Below, piece by piece: positions 1 to 9,248 of a stretch of DNA of 64,000 nt; the first letter of the stretch is position 1; each line of letters begins with the position of its first letter. The notes under the pieces were generated by a model. The model searched no databases. It saw only the letters and a program-made list of their open reading frames with translations, and was not told the origin of the DNA. Origin of the DNA: Pseudomonas sp. TTU2014-080ASC (GTDB taxonomy: Bacteria > Pseudomonadota > Gammaproteobacteria > Pseudomonadales > Pseudomonadaceae); the NCBI RefSeq assembly GCF_001446935.1, contig NZ_LKKK01000002.1, positions 682,001 to 746,000 on the forward strand, written 5' to 3'. Position numbers and translations under genes: made by a program.

Positions 1-49
1 AGCTAAGCGGTAAACTTTACAGTCCGCTCGCCATCACGAGACCCCCAGC

Positions 50-1516
50 ATGCAGTATCGCGACCTGCGCGACTTCATCCGCGAATTGGAAAAACGCGGT
101 GAACTCAAGCGCGTTCAGACACCGGTTTCGCCGGTGCTGGAAATGACCGAAATCTGTGACCGCACCCTGCGCAAAGGCGGGCCGGCACTGCTGTTTGAAA
201 ACCCTACGGGTTATGACGTGCCGGTGCTCGGCAACCTGTTCGGCACACCCAAGCGCGTGGCGCTGGGTATGGGCGCTGAAGAAGTATCGGAGCTGCGCGA
301 AATCGGCAAGCTGCTGGCCTTTCTCAAGGAGCCGGAGCCGCCCAAGGGCTTGAAAGACGCCTGGAGCAAGCTGCCGATCTTCAAAAAGGTCATCAACATG
401 GCGCCGAAGGTCCTGAAGGATGCGCCGTGTCAGGAAGTGATCGAAGAAGGCGATGATGTCGACCTGAGCAAACTGCCGGTGCAAACCTGCTGGCCGGGCG
501 ACGTTGGTCCGCTGATCACTTGGGGCCTGACCATCACCAAAGGGCCGAACAAAGAGCGGCAGAACCTTGGTATCTACCGCCAACAGGTGATTGGCCGCAA
601 CAAGGTCATCATGCGCTGGCTCAGCCACCGTGGCGGTGCGCTGGATTACCGTGAGTGGTGCGAGAAATTCCCCGGTAAGCCGTACCCGGTTGCGGTTGCG
701 CTGGGCGCGGACCCGGCGACCATTCTCGGCGCGGTGACGCCGGTCCCGGACAGTCTCTCCGAATATGCGTTTGCTGGTTTGCTGCGCGGCCACAAGACCG
801 AGTTGATCAAGGCCCGCGGCAGTGATCTGCAAGTGCCGGCCAGTGCTGAAATCGTCCTTGAAGGTGTTATTCACCAAGGCGAGATGGCCGATGAAGGCCC
901 GTACGGCGATCACACCGGATACTACAACGAAGTGGACCGCTTCCCGGTGTTTACCGTGGAGCGCATCACCCGCCGGCAAAAGCCGATTTACCACAGCACC
1001 TATACGGGCCGTCCGCCAGATGAACCGGCGATTCTCGGTGTGGCGCTGAATGAAGTGTTCGTGCCGATCCTGCAGAAGCAGTTCCCGGAGATCACCGATT
1101 TCTACTTGCCGCCGGAAGGCTGCTCCTACCGCATGGCCGTTGTGACCATGAAGAAGCAGTACCCTGGCCACGCCAAGCGCGTGATGCTCGGCGTGTGGTC
1201 GTTCCTGCGGCAGTTTATGTACACCAAGTTCGTTATCGTGACCGATGACGATATCAATGCGCGTGACTGGAATGATGTGATCTGGGCGATCACTACGCGC
1301 ATGGACCCTAAGCGCGATACGGTGATGATCGACAACACGCCGATCGACTACCTGGACTTCGCGTCGCCGATTTCCGGTTTGGGTTCCAAGATGGGCCTGG
1401 ATGCCACCCACAAGTGGCCAGGTGAGACCAGCCGCGAATGGGGACGGGCAATCGTCCAGGATGAAGCGGTTAAGCAGCGCGTTGATGCGTTGTGGTCTGA
1501 ATTGGGAATCGATTAA
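50..1516 (+). CDS. ubiD: UbiD, 4-hydroxy-3-polyprenylbenzoate decarboxylase
   Basis: This 488-residue protein is full length for UbiD (about 490-497 residues). UbiD decarboxylates the polyprenylated 4-hydroxybenzoate ring in ubiquinone synthesis using prenylated FMN and a divalent metal. Family blocks are visible: the N-terminal RDLRDFI segment, [17 protein letters not shown] around residues 150-166, NLGIYRQQV at 172-180 and the MRWLSHRGG block at 188-196, which build the cofactor site. The ATG at 50 gives the canonical [10 protein letters not shown]-terminus. Its stop overlaps the start of the next gene (TAATG), so the two are probably cotranscribed. The chromosomal setting, with ubiH and ubiI about 20 kb away, fits a housekeeping UbiD rather than a catabolic decarboxylase. 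Confidence 0.95.
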   Translation: MQYRDLRDFIRELEKRGELKRVQTPVSPVLEMTEICDRTLRKGGPALLFENPTGYDVPVLGNLFGTPKRVALGMGAEEVSELREIGKLLAFLKEPEPPKGLKDAWSKLPIFKKVINMAPKVLKDAPCQEVIEEGDDVDLSKLPVQTCWPGDVGPLITWGLTITKGPNKERQNLGIYRQQVIGRNKVIMRWLSHRGGALDYREWCEKFPGKPYPVAVALGADPATILGAVTPVPDSLSEYAFAGLLRGHKTELIKARGSDLQVPASAEIVLEGVIHQGEMADEGPYGDHTGYYNEVDRFPVFTVERITRRQKPIYHSTYTGRPPDEPAILGVALNEVFVPILQKQFPEITDFYLPPEGCSYRMAVVTMKKQYPGHAKRVMLGVWSFLRQFMYTKFVIVTDDDINARDWNDVIWAITTRMDPKRDTVMIDNTPIDYLDFASPISGLGSKMGLDATHKWPGETSREWGRAIVQDEAVKQRVDALWSELGID

Positions 1517-2481
1517 TGAAGGTCACCCTGAATCCTTCAGGTGCGGTACTTGAAGTACAACCCCGCGAACGCATCCTCGATGCAGCCCGCAGGTTGGGTT
1601 ATGACTGTCCGCAAAGCTGTCGCAATGGTAACTGCCATATCTGCGCTGCGTTGCTGGTTGAAGGTAAGGTGTTGCAAGACGGCGTCGAACTGGAGCAGGG
1701 CGAGCTGTTCACCTGTCTGGCTGAGCCGCTGGAAGATTGTGTGCTGCATTGGGATGGTGTGCTGGCGCCGGGCGAATTGCCGGTGCGGGACATGGCCTGT
1801 CAGGTGCTGGCCTGTGATGACGTTGGCGGTGATGTATTTCGCGTGCGTTTGCAGGCTCCGGCTGGCAAACGTGTGCGCTATCACGCCGGGCAATATCTGC
1901 TGTTAGAGCGCCGCGAGGATTACTCGGCGTTTTCACTGGCGTCAGCCCCGCACAGTGGCCGCGAGCTGGAGCTGCATGTGCTGGCCCGGGAAGACTCGGC
2001 CATCTCCTTGATCGAGCAGTTGCGCAGTACGCCGATTGTGCGGGTGAAAATGCCGTTTGGTGATACCCACCTGGCTGAATTGCCGGACGGGCCGCTGGTG
2101 CTGCTGGCAGCCGGAACCGGCATGGGCCAGATGCAGAGCCTGATCGAACATTGCCGCGCAACGGGCTTTGCCCATCCGGTGCACTTGTACTGGGGGGCTC
2201 GCCATCCCGGCGACTTTTATGAGGTTGAGCACTGGGAACAGTGGCAGCAGACGCCCAATCTGTTCCTGCATAAGGTTGTCAGTGATGAATGCGGCTGGAC
2301 GGGGCGTTGCGGCTTGTTGTATGAGGCAGTGACTCAGGACTTTCCTGACCTTAAGCCTTTGCACGTCTACGCCAGTGGCTCGCCGGCGATGGTCTATGCC
2401 ACGCTGGATGCGCTGGTGGATGCGGGGATGGACGCCCACCAGATGCGTGCCGACGTATTCGCCTACGCGCCACGCAGCTGA
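1516..2481 (+). CDS. 2Fe-2S ferredoxin/FAD-NAD(P)H reductase (CDP-6-deoxy-delta-3,4-glucoseen reductase-like)
   Basis: This 321-residue protein has two parts. Residues 1-90 form a plant-type 2Fe-2S ferredoxin domain with cysteines 35, 40, 43 and 67 (C-x4-C-x2-C...C). Residues about 95-321 form a ferredoxin-NADP reductase fold, with a flavin motif in YSAFSLASAP and a nucleotide-binding LLAAGTGMGQMQSL segment. Such proteins pass electrons from NAD(P)H through FAD to the cluster and on to a partner. Databases often call them CDP-6-deoxy-glucoseen reductase, but no sugar-nucleotide genes are nearby. The start overlaps the ubiD stop, which suggests translational coupling and possibly a role as electron donor in ubiquinone synthesis; that role is inferred from position only. 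Confidence 0.85.
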   Translation: MKVTLNPSGAVLEVQPRERILDAARRLGYDCPQSCRNGNCHICAALLVEGKVLQDGVELEQGELFTCLAEPLEDCVLHWDGVLAPGELPVRDMACQVLACDDVGGDVFRVRLQAPAGKRVRYHAGQYLLLERREDYSAFSLASAPHSGRELELHVLAREDSAISLIEQLRSTPIVRVKMPFGDTHLAELPDGPLVLLAAGTGMGQMQSLIEHCRATGFAHPVHLYWGARHPGDFYEVEHWEQWQQTPNLFLHKVVSDECGWTGRCGLLYEAVTQDFPDLKPLHVYASGSPAMVYATLDALVDAGMDAHQMRADVFAYAPRS

Positions 2482-3396
2482 TCAGTGAGTCGGTTCCTGG
2501 TCGACCAGATCCGGGAACCCCTCTCTAAGCTCTTGCGCCACCCATTCCAGAAAGTACGCCATGTCATCGCTGACCGGTCCGGCCGGTAACAGCGCCTGAT
2601 AACTTTCCAGCGGTATTTGTTCGGCTACTGGCCTAACCAGTACGCCGCAAGCCAGCTCCTGATGAACTAACACCTCGTTAGCCAGGGCAATTCCATGGCC
2701 TTTTTCGGCCATGCTCAGGGCGTGGTCGTTACTGATGTAAAGCAAGTCCGAAGTGACGCGGATGGGTGAGCGGTTAGCTGCGAACCACGCATTCCACCAT
2801 TCGCCGTCATCGACATGGATGAGTTTGTGCCTGAGCAGATCTTCACAGCTTGTAACTGGACCGTGTTCAGTCAGATAGCCGGGTGAGCACACCGGAAAGA
2901 CGTTTGGATGCAGTAACGTTGTGTAGTTGTGGCCGTATTGACCAGGCATGCCGTAAACGATCCCGAGATCGGCGTTCTTTCCATCAACTTCAGTGAATGT
3001 GGCATGTGGATCAACTGCTATTTTCAGGCCTGGACGCAGCTGCTGCAGGGCTTCAAGTCGAGGCATAAGCCAACGCTTGGCGAAGGCAGGCACGGCCATG
3101 ATCTTTAACCAACGTGCGGTCCCACCCGGTGTCAGTTCATTACTGGCGTCGGCGATCTGTTGCAGGGCGTTGGCGACTTTTACGTAATAGCGTTGGCCGG
3201 CAGGTGTCAGGGTTACTCCGCGTGGCGTGCGTTGGAATAGCTGCACGCCGAGCCAGTCTTCCAGCAATTTGACGTGACGTCCGATAGCCGGCTGCGTCAC
3301 ATGAAGCGACTTAGAAGCCTCAACGTAGCTGCCCAGACGTGCGGCGGCCTCAAATGCGCGGATGGCATTGAGCGGCGGTAGGCGTAATGAAGGCAT
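2482..3396 (-). CDS. LysR-family regulator (GcvA-like)
   Basis: This 304-residue LysR-type regulator has an N-terminal winged helix (residues about 8-67, with AFEAAARLGSYVEASKSLHVTQPAIGRHVKLLE) and a periplasmic-binding-like effector domain from about 92. The LPPLNAIRAFEAAARLGS opening is typical of the GcvA branch. It is transcribed away from the ABC transporter genes that start at 3623, and the gap holds a near-perfect 12-bp inverted repeat (3421-3449), so it most likely controls the transporter and itself. The inducer is unknown. It is tail-to-tail with the reductase gene, with stop codons adjacent. Confidence 0.9.
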   Translation of the reverse strand: MPSLRLPPLNAIRAFEAAARLGSYVEASKSLHVTQPAIGRHVKLLEDWLGVQLFQRTPRGVTLTPAGQRYYVKVANALQQIADASNELTPGGTARWLKIMAVPAFAKRWLMPRLEALQQLRPGLKIAVDPHATFTEVDGKNADLGIVYGMPGQYGHNYTTLLHPNVFPVCSPGYLTEHGPVTSCEDLLRHKLIHVDDGEWWNAWFAANRSPIRVTSDLLYISNDHALSMAEKGHGIALANEVLVHQELACGVLVRPVAEQIPLESYQALLPAGPVSDDMAYFLEWVAQELREGFPDLVDQEPTH

Positions 3397-3420
3397 CCGG
3401 CTGTCTCTTACTGGCTATTA

Positions 3421-3449
3421 AATTTTCTAACACCGACTGTAAGAAAATT
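3421..3449. promoter_or_regulatory. Inverted repeat, probable LysR operator
   Basis: Two 12-bp arms, AATTTTCTAACA and TGTAAGAAAATT, flank a 5-bp spacer and differ at one position. The repeat contains the T-N11-A pattern of LysR-type sites. It lies 24 bp before the LysR start and about 175 bp before the ABC transporter start, so it is well placed to control the LysR gene and possibly the divergent transporter. Confidence 0.65.
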
Positions 3450-3622
3450 CATCTTTAGGCTCAACCGCATTTCTCCGAATATCGCCCCCTAGCAGCTCAA
3501 AACAAATCAGCCGACCTAACAGTCAGGCGCTGCGCTTCGATGCTTCTCTATGTCCTGCCAGAACAACGATAAAACTCCCGGCCAGCTGCGTGCAGTGCTC
3601 GGGTAGGAACCGGAGGTATTAC

Positions 3623-4741
3623 ATGAGTGCCCAGCACAGTCAGCAGGGGATAGCGGTTTCGATCCGCTCCGTACGCAAGGTTTACGGTGATCCTGCAACC
3701 GGGCCTGTCGCGCTTAAATGCGTTGATCTGGATATCCGCGATAACGAATTCTTTACCCTGCTTGGTCCATCCGGCTGCGGCAAGACCACGCTGCTGCGTA
3801 TGATTGCCGGCTTTGAATTCCCTACAGCCGGTGAAATCTGTCTGTATGGTGAGAACATTGCTGACCGTCCGCCCTATGAGCGCCCGGTCAATACCGTGTT
3901 TCAGCACTACGCGCTGTTCCCGCACATGACCATCGCGGAAAACCTGGCGTTTGGTCTCGAATCCCACCCGATGGGGCAGCGAATGAGCAAGGCTCAGATC
4001 GCTGAGCGTGTGGCCGAAATGCTGGCGCTGGTGCAGATGGAACGCTTTGCTGCGCGTCGCCCCAGTGCGCTTTCCGGTGGTCAGCAACAGCGTGTGGCGC
4101 TGGCCCGTGCGCTGGCTCCACACCCGAAGGTGCTGCTGCTGGACGAGCCGCTGTCAGCGCTGGATCTCAAGTTGCGTCAGGCGATGCGCGAAGAGCTTAA
4201 GTCGATCCAGGCCAAGACCGGTATCACATTCATCTTCGTCACCCATGATCAGGAAGAAGCCCTGACCATGTCCGACCGCATTGCCGTGCTCTCTGAAGGC
4301 GAAGTGCAGCAGGTCGGCCGTCCGGATGACATCTACGAAAACCCGCGCAATCGTTTCGTCGCGGACTTTATCGGTGAAACCAACTTTATCTCCGCGACCC
4401 TTATCTCGGTGGCCGGTGAGCAGGCGCAATACCGCATTGCCGGTGGCGCCATGATTGAGGCGCGCGTTGTTGATGGGCTTCAGGCTGGCAGCCCGGTGAC
4501 ATTGTCGATTCGTCCGGAACGCCTGCAGCTGGTCAGTGAAGACACCCCGAATGCGTTGCCATGTCAGGTGCATGCGCAGATCTACATGGGCACCGACCTG
4601 CACTATCAAGTCGAGCTGGCGGATGGTCTGCGGGTAACGGTGCGTACGCCCAACAGTGCAGGCCAGCGTCAGCGCCTGGTGGAAGGTCAACGTGCCGGTC
4701 TGCTGTTCGAGAAGGGTAGTGCCAGCGTTCTGCTGGACTGA
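3623..4741 (+). CDS. ABC transporter ATP-binding protein, spermidine/putrescine type (PotA-like)
   Basis: This 372-residue ATPase energises uptake through the two permeases encoded next. It shows a Walker A motif GPSGCGKTT (48-56), the signature LSGGQQQRVALARAL, a Walker B VLLLDEPLSALD and the H-loop VTHDQEEA. A C-terminal TOBE-like region (about 285-372) is typical of PotA. An upstream in-frame start exists at 3590, but the ATG at 3623 is preceded by GGAGG at 3612-3616 and gives the normal family length. It is the first gene of a four-gene transporter operon; the exact polyamine or opine-like substrate cannot be told from sequence. Confidence 0.92.
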   Translation: MSAQHSQQGIAVSIRSVRKVYGDPATGPVALKCVDLDIRDNEFFTLLGPSGCGKTTLLRMIAGFEFPTAGEICLYGENIADRPPYERPVNTVFQHYALFPHMTIAENLAFGLESHPMGQRMSKAQIAERVAEMLALVQMERFAARRPSALSGGQQQRVALARALAPHPKVLLLDEPLSALDLKLRQAMREELKSIQAKTGITFIFVTHDQEEALTMSDRIAVLSEGEVQQVGRPDDIYENPRNRFVADFIGETNFISATLISVAGEQAQYRIAGGAMIEARVVDGLQAGSPVTLSIRPERLQLVSEDTPNALPCQVHAQIYMGTDLHYQVELADGLRVTVRTPNSAGQRQRLVEGQRAGLLFEKGSASVLLD

Positions 4742-4758
4742 GCCAAGCGGGGTACAAC

Positions 4759-5685
4759 ATGCAACAGAACAACCTTGCCGGTGCTAACGCTCTCGAGCGG
4801 CGTCGGGCGTTGAGCAGTCTGCTTGGCGTGTCGCCGGCATTGATCGCAATCGGCCTGTTCCTGATCGTGCCGATCTTCATTGTCATCGGCTACTCGCTGA
4901 TGCAGGCCAACCCGTATGGCGGTGTGAATCCGGTATTCAGCCTGGAGGCCTATGTCTCACTGCTGTTCGAGCGCCAGTTGGATGACAGCCTGGCGTTTGC
5001 CGATTCCTATGTGGTTATCACCTTGCGTTCCGTCGGTATCGCCGCTGCGACCACCGTCATTACGCTGCTGATTGGGTTTCCGGTGGCAGTCTGGTTGGCG
5101 ATGCAGCCGCCAAGCCGTCGCGGCTTTCTGATCTTCCTGATTACCGTACCGTTCTGGGCCAACCTGCTGATCCGCACTTATGCCTGGATTCTGCTGCTGC
5201 GTGGCTCAGGTGTGGTCAACAGCAGTTTGATGGGGCTGGGCATCATCAATGAGCCCCTCAACATGCTGTACACCAATGGAGCGGTGTTGCTGGGGCTGGT
5301 TTACACCTATGCGCCGTTCGTGGTTCTGCCTATTTACGCCACGCTGGAGAAGATGGATGTGCGTTTGTTGGAGGCCGCCCAAGACCTCTACGCCGGGCGG
5401 ATGCGTACCCTGCGCAAAGTGGTGTTACCGATTGCCAAGCCGGGAATCATGGCCGGGGCAATCCTCACATTCGTGCCGTGCCTGGGGGCGATGATCGCAC
5501 CGGAGCTGTTGGGTGGCGGTACCGAGATGATGCTCGGCAACCTGATTTTCCGGCAGTTCAGCGATGCCCGTAACTGGCCGTTTGGGGCTGCGCTGGCGCT
5601 GGTGCTGATGGCAGCGGTGATGCTGATGTTGATGTTCTATGCAATGCGCGCGGAACGTCAGCGCATTGCTCAGGGAGGTGCATGA
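4759..5685 (+). CDS. ABC transporter permease (PotB-like)
   Basis: This 308-residue inner-membrane permease has about six hydrophobic segments, beginning with one at residues 20-45, and the binding-protein-dependent transport signature EAAQDLYAGRMRTLRKVVLPIAKPGI near residues 203-233 that docks onto the ATPase. It follows the ATPase gene by 17 bp and overlaps the next permease gene by 4 bp. By position and family it forms the channel heterodimer with the next gene product for uptake of a polyamine-like cation. Confidence 0.92.
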   Translation: MQQNNLAGANALERRRALSSLLGVSPALIAIGLFLIVPIFIVIGYSLMQANPYGGVNPVFSLEAYVSLLFERQLDDSLAFADSYVVITLRSVGIAAATTVITLLIGFPVAVWLAMQPPSRRGFLIFLITVPFWANLLIRTYAWILLLRGSGVVNSSLMGLGIINEPLNMLYTNGAVLLGLVYTYAPFVVLPIYATLEKMDVRLLEAAQDLYAGRMRTLRKVVLPIAKPGIMAGAILTFVPCLGAMIAPELLGGGTEMMLGNLIFRQFSDARNWPFGAALALVLMAAVMLMLMFYAMRAERQRIAQGGA

Positions 5686-6491
5686 TGCTGTCTCTGCTGC
5701 GTAAACGCCGCGTGGGCGTGCAGGACTTTCCCGGTTTTGGCGGGCTGAGCTTCCTGTTCTATTTGTACCTGTATGCACCGATCGTGGTGCTGGTGGTGTT
5801 GTCGTTCAACGCTAACCACTCGGCCACGGTGTGGACGGGCTTTAGCCTCGACTGGTACCGCGCTGCCTTTGAAAATCAGGCACTGCGTCAGGCCGCCGGT
5901 AACAGCCTGCTGATCGCGGTGTGCGCCAGCATGATCGCCACTGCGATTGCCACGCTGGCAGCGCTGAGCACTTCTCGTGGAGCCAAATTCAAGGGCATGC
6001 GTTTGTCCATGGGCGCGATCATGCTGCCACTGGTGCTGCCGGAAATTGTCGTTGGTGTAGCCACTCTGGCGTTGTTCTCCACCCTTGGTCTGTCACTGGG
6101 CTACGGCAACCTGATCATCGCGCACACGGTGTTTTGCATTCCCTTTGCTTACCTGCCGATCCGCGCACGTTTGAATGACATGGACCTGTCGCTGGAACAC
6201 GCAGCTGCTGACCTATACGCAGGCCCGTGGCGTACTTTCCGCAAGGTCACGTTGCCATTGCTGATGCCGGGAATTGTTTCGGGACTGATGCTGGCCTTCA
6301 TTGTGTCGCTGGATAACTTCGTGATCTCGATGATGGTTTCCCAGGCGGGTACCACCACGCTGCCCATCTTCATTTTCGGCATGTTGCGTATGGGCGTAAC
6401 GCCGGATGTGAATGCGGTCTCGACGCTGATCCTCGGGGTCTCCGTTCTGTTTGTCACCTTGTCTTATCTGCTCAGCAAGAAGAAAGCCTGA
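5682..6491 (+). CDS. ABC transporter permease (PotC-like)
   Basis: This 269-residue permease is the second channel subunit. It has about six membrane segments and the EAA loop EHAAADLYAGPWRTFRKVTLPLLMPGI. The start is one of two adjacent ATG codons at 5682/5685, overlapping the end of the preceding permease gene (ATGATG with TGA), which indicates translational coupling. The LDNFVISMMV segment near the C-terminus is typical of PotC and PotI proteins. Confidence 0.92.
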   Translation: MMLSLLRKRRVGVQDFPGFGGLSFLFYLYLYAPIVVLVVLSFNANHSATVWTGFSLDWYRAAFENQALRQAAGNSLLIAVCASMIATAIATLAALSTSRGAKFKGMRLSMGAIMLPLVLPEIVVGVATLALFSTLGLSLGYGNLIIAHTVFCIPFAYLPIRARLNDMDLSLEHAAADLYAGPWRTFRKVTLPLLMPGIVSGLMLAFIVSLDNFVISMMVSQAGTTTLPIFIFGMLRMGVTPDVNAVSTLILGVSVLFVTLSYLLSKKKA

Positions 6492-6510
6492 GCCCTTACT
6501 GGAGTTGAAA

Positions 6511-7545
6511 ATGAGCAAACTGTTTGCTGTTGTCGGGGCATCTCTGGCCTTGGGTCTGGCCGCTGGTGTGCAGGCCGATGAGAAACTCAATGTGGTGAGC
6601 TGGAGCGGCTACTTCTCGCCGGAAATCCTGCAGAAGTTCCAGAAGGAAACCGGGATCAAAGTCACCGTGGATTCTTACGACTCCAACGAAACCCTACTGG
6701 CCAAACTCAAGCAGGGCGGCGCGGGCTATGACGTGGCGATCCCTTCGCACCAGTTCATCCCTATCCTGGTGCAGGAAAAACTGCTGGAGTCCTTTGATCC
6801 GGCCAGCCAGCCTTACTACGCCAATCTGGAAGACAACCTGAAAAAGCCTGAGTGGGACCCACAAGGCAGCTATTCCGTGCCGTTCATTTGGGGCACCACC
6901 GGCGTAGTTCTGGACACTGCCAAGTACAGCGGCCCGACCGACAGCTACTCGCTGCTGTTCCAGCCACCCGCTGAGCTCAAAGGCAAGGTCAACATGTTCG
7001 ACTCCAGCAGCGATGTGATCGACACCGCCAGCATCTATCTGGATATCCCGCTGTGCAGCGAAGATCCCAAGCAGTTGCAGCAAGTGCTAAATTTGCTCAA
7101 GGAGCAGAAGCCGTTTGTGAAGACCTACAGCTCCAAGGCCGGCTCTATTCGCGAGAACTTGGTGGCGGGTGAGATTGACCTGTCGATGTTCTGGGGCGGC
7201 TCTTCCATGCGCGCCCGTGAGATGAAGCCAACCCTTAAGTACGTCTACCCGAAAGAAGGTGTATTGGCTTGGGTCGACAATCTGGTGATCCCAACTGGCG
7301 CGCGCAATATCGAGAACGCCAAGACCTTTATCGCCTTCCTCAGCCAGCCTGAGAACGCGGCCATGACGCAGAACTTCCTCAAGCATCAGAGCCCGGTGAA
7401 AGGTGTGGAGTCGTTCCTGGATGAAGGTTTGAAGAATGCGCCTGAGCTGACCATTCCGGAAGGCACCAAAGTTGTGTTCAGCAAAACCTGCGGCGAAGGT
7501 GCGATCCGCCTGGCCGACCGTGTCTGGACCAACTTGATGCGCTAA
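6511..7545 (+). CDS. Periplasmic polyamine-type substrate-binding protein (PotD/PotF-like)
   Basis: This 344-residue protein begins with a Sec signal peptide (positively charged MSKLF, hydrophobic core, cleavage probably after VQA at residue 21). The mature part opens with LNVVSWSGYFSPEIL, the hallmark of PotD/PotF-type binding proteins, followed by the FQKETGIKVTVDSYDSNE strand. The ATG at 6511 has GGAG at 6501-6504; an in-frame start 60 bp upstream would lie inside the permease gene and spoil the signal peptide. It captures the substrate for the permease pair and is last in the operon. Confidence 0.92.
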   Translation: MSKLFAVVGASLALGLAAGVQADEKLNVVSWSGYFSPEILQKFQKETGIKVTVDSYDSNETLLAKLKQGGAGYDVAIPSHQFIPILVQEKLLESFDPASQPYYANLEDNLKKPEWDPQGSYSVPFIWGTTGVVLDTAKYSGPTDSYSLLFQPPAELKGKVNMFDSSSDVIDTASIYLDIPLCSEDPKQLQQVLNLLKEQKPFVKTYSSKAGSIRENLVAGEIDLSMFWGGSSMRAREMKPTLKYVYPKEGVLAWVDNLVIPTGARNIENAKTFIAFLSQPENAAMTQNFLKHQSPVKGVESFLDEGLKNAPELTIPEGTKVVFSKTCGEGAIRLADRVWTNLMR

Positions 7546-7566
7546 TCGGGGCAGCCCGAACGCTGT

Positions 7567-7592
7567 ACCGGCTTCGCTCTGGCGGGGCCGGT
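7567..7592 (+). terminator. Possible terminator after the ABC operon
   Basis: ACCGGC and GCCGGT arms with a 14-base loop are followed by TTTATCTGTT. The stem is short and the T run is broken, so this is only a candidate for partial termination between the transporter operon and the amidase gene. Confidence 0.35.
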
Positions 7593-7692
7593 TTATCTGT
7601 TCAATAACGCTTGATGAGTTTCGGCGCGGGCTTTTGCGTCCCGCGTAAGGCGCATCGTGCCTCCTGACGATCCTTTGGCAAGGTAATGCCCC

Positions 7693-9153
7693 ATGAGTCA
7701 GAGCAACAATTATCGTGAAATCGTCCAGCTTGAAGCTCACCAGCTGGCAGAGCGTATTCGCTTGCAGCAGGTGTCATGCCGCGAAGTGATGCAGGCCTAT
7801 TTGGCCCAAATTGAGCGCTTAAACCCTAAGGTTAACGCTATCGTCAGCCTACAGCCGGAAGAAACCTTGCTGGCTCAGGCGGATGAGCGCGATGCCGAAC
7901 TGGCGCGCGGTGAATACCGTGGCTGGATGCACGGTTTGCCCCATGCGATTAAAGACCTGTCACTGACCCAGGGTATCCGCACCACCCTTGGCTCACCGCT
8001 GTACCGCGACTATGTGCCAGAGCGCGACGGCATTATGGTTGAGCGGATCAAGGCGGCCGGAGCCATCATCATCGGTAAGACCAATACTCCGGAGTATGGC
8101 CTTGGCTCCCACAGCTACAACCCGATTTTCGGCGTGACCGGCTGTGCCTACGCCCCGGGAATGAGCGCTGGCGGGAGCAGCGGCGGTGCCGGTGCAGCGC
8201 TGGCACTGCAAATGGTGCCGGTGGCTGATGGCAGCGACATGATGGGGTCGCTGCGTAATCCGGCGGCCTTTAACAACATCATTGGCTTCCGTCCGTCTCA
8301 GGGGCGTGTGCCGTTTGATGACAGCGCAGATTTGTTTGTTGATCAGCTGGGTTACGAAGGCCCAATGGGACGCAGCGTGCGCGATGTCAGCATGCTCCTG
8401 TCGGTACAGGCTGGGGCCGATGTGCGGGCACCTCTGTCGATTGCCGAGTCGGGCGAGCAGTTTGCGGGTGATCTGCAACGTGATTTCAAAGGTGCGCGTC
8501 TGGGCTGGCTGGGTGACCTTAACGGCTATCTGGCGATGGAGCCGGGGGTGCTGGATCTGTGCCGCAAGTCCTTTGCTGATTTCGAGGCCATTGGTTGCGA
8601 GGTTGAGGCCTGTGACATGGGCTTCCCTGCTGAACGACTGTGGGATACCTGGCTGACGTTGCGCCATTGGTTGGTCGCCGGTTCCCTGGGGGGGCACTAC
8701 GCTGATCCGGCTCGCCGCGAGCTGCTGAAGCCTGAAGCTATCTGGGAAGTTGAGAATGGCCTGCGTCTGTCGGCAATGGATGTGTTCAAAGCTTCAGCCG
8801 CGCGCAGTGACTGGTATCGGGCGATCAGCAAACTGTTCGAACGCTATGACTTCCTGCTTCTGCCCAGCGCCCAAGTGTTCCCGTTTGATAAGAACATCGA
8901 CTGGCCGAAACAGATTGCCGGGCGCAACATGGATACCTACCACCGCTGGATGGAAGTTGTGATCCCCGGCACTTTGTCTGGCTGCCCGGTGGCGAACGTA
9001 CCGGTTGGCTTCAATGAACAGCGATTGCCTATGGGCATGCAGATCATCGGCCGTCATCAGGCAGACATGGCGGTGCTGCAAATGGCTTATGCCTATGAGC
9101 AGGCCACGCAGTGGTATCAGCGCTGCCCACCTGCGTTGCTGGCGCAGGGTTGA
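7693..9153 (+). CDS. Amidase-signature family amidase
   Basis: This 486-residue enzyme belongs to the amidase-signature family, which hydrolyses C-N bonds with a Ser-cisSer-Lys triad. The lysine is in GLPHAIKDL (residue 87), the cis-serine lies in SAGGSSGG (about 162) and the nucleophile in ADGSDMMGSLRNP (about 186). The nucleophile loop reads MMG where GatA-type members have GGG, which sets it apart from the GatA transamidosome subunit. It lies 147 bp after the polyamine-type transporter, so it may process an imported amide; this is inferred from position. The substrate is unknown. Confidence 0.88.
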   Translation: MSQSNNYREIVQLEAHQLAERIRLQQVSCREVMQAYLAQIERLNPKVNAIVSLQPEETLLAQADERDAELARGEYRGWMHGLPHAIKDLSLTQGIRTTLGSPLYRDYVPERDGIMVERIKAAGAIIIGKTNTPEYGLGSHSYNPIFGVTGCAYAPGMSAGGSSGGAGAALALQMVPVADGSDMMGSLRNPAAFNNIIGFRPSQGRVPFDDSADLFVDQLGYEGPMGRSVRDVSMLLSVQAGADVRAPLSIAESGEQFAGDLQRDFKGARLGWLGDLNGYLAMEPGVLDLCRKSFADFEAIGCEVEACDMGFPAERLWDTWLTLRHWLVAGSLGGHYADPARRELLKPEAIWEVENGLRLSAMDVFKASAARSDWYRAISKLFERYDFLLLPSAQVFPFDKNIDWPKQIAGRNMDTYHRWMEVVIPGTLSGCPVANVPVGFNEQRLPMGMQIIGRHQADMAVLQMAYAYEQATQWYQRCPPALLAQG

Positions 9154-9157
9154 TATT

Positions 9158-9230
9158 TTCGCGACTGAGGTCGCTCCTGCGGGATGAGTGTAGGAGTGGC
9201 TTTGGCCGCTAATGGCGGCTGAAGCCACTC
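9158..9230. repeat. REP-type palindromic repeats (BIME/REPIN-like cluster)
   Basis: Three REP-like units alternate in orientation: TTCGCGACTGAGGTCGCTCC at 9158-9177 (inverted), TGTAGGAGTGGCTTTGGCCG at 9189-9208, and TGGCGGCTGAAGCCACTC at 9213-9230 (inverted). They resemble the GTAGGAGCGGCTT family common in Pseudomonas chromosomes. They sit between convergent genes (amidase and oxidoreductase), the usual place for such elements, and may serve as a bidirectional transcription end. Confidence 0.7.
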
Positions 9231-9248
9231 TCTAGAGCAGTTCGCGCT

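Noticed and set aside
17..1411. Open frame of 464 codons on the minus strand opposite ubiD
   Set aside because: A mirror of ubiD codon structure; His/Arg-rich with no motif.
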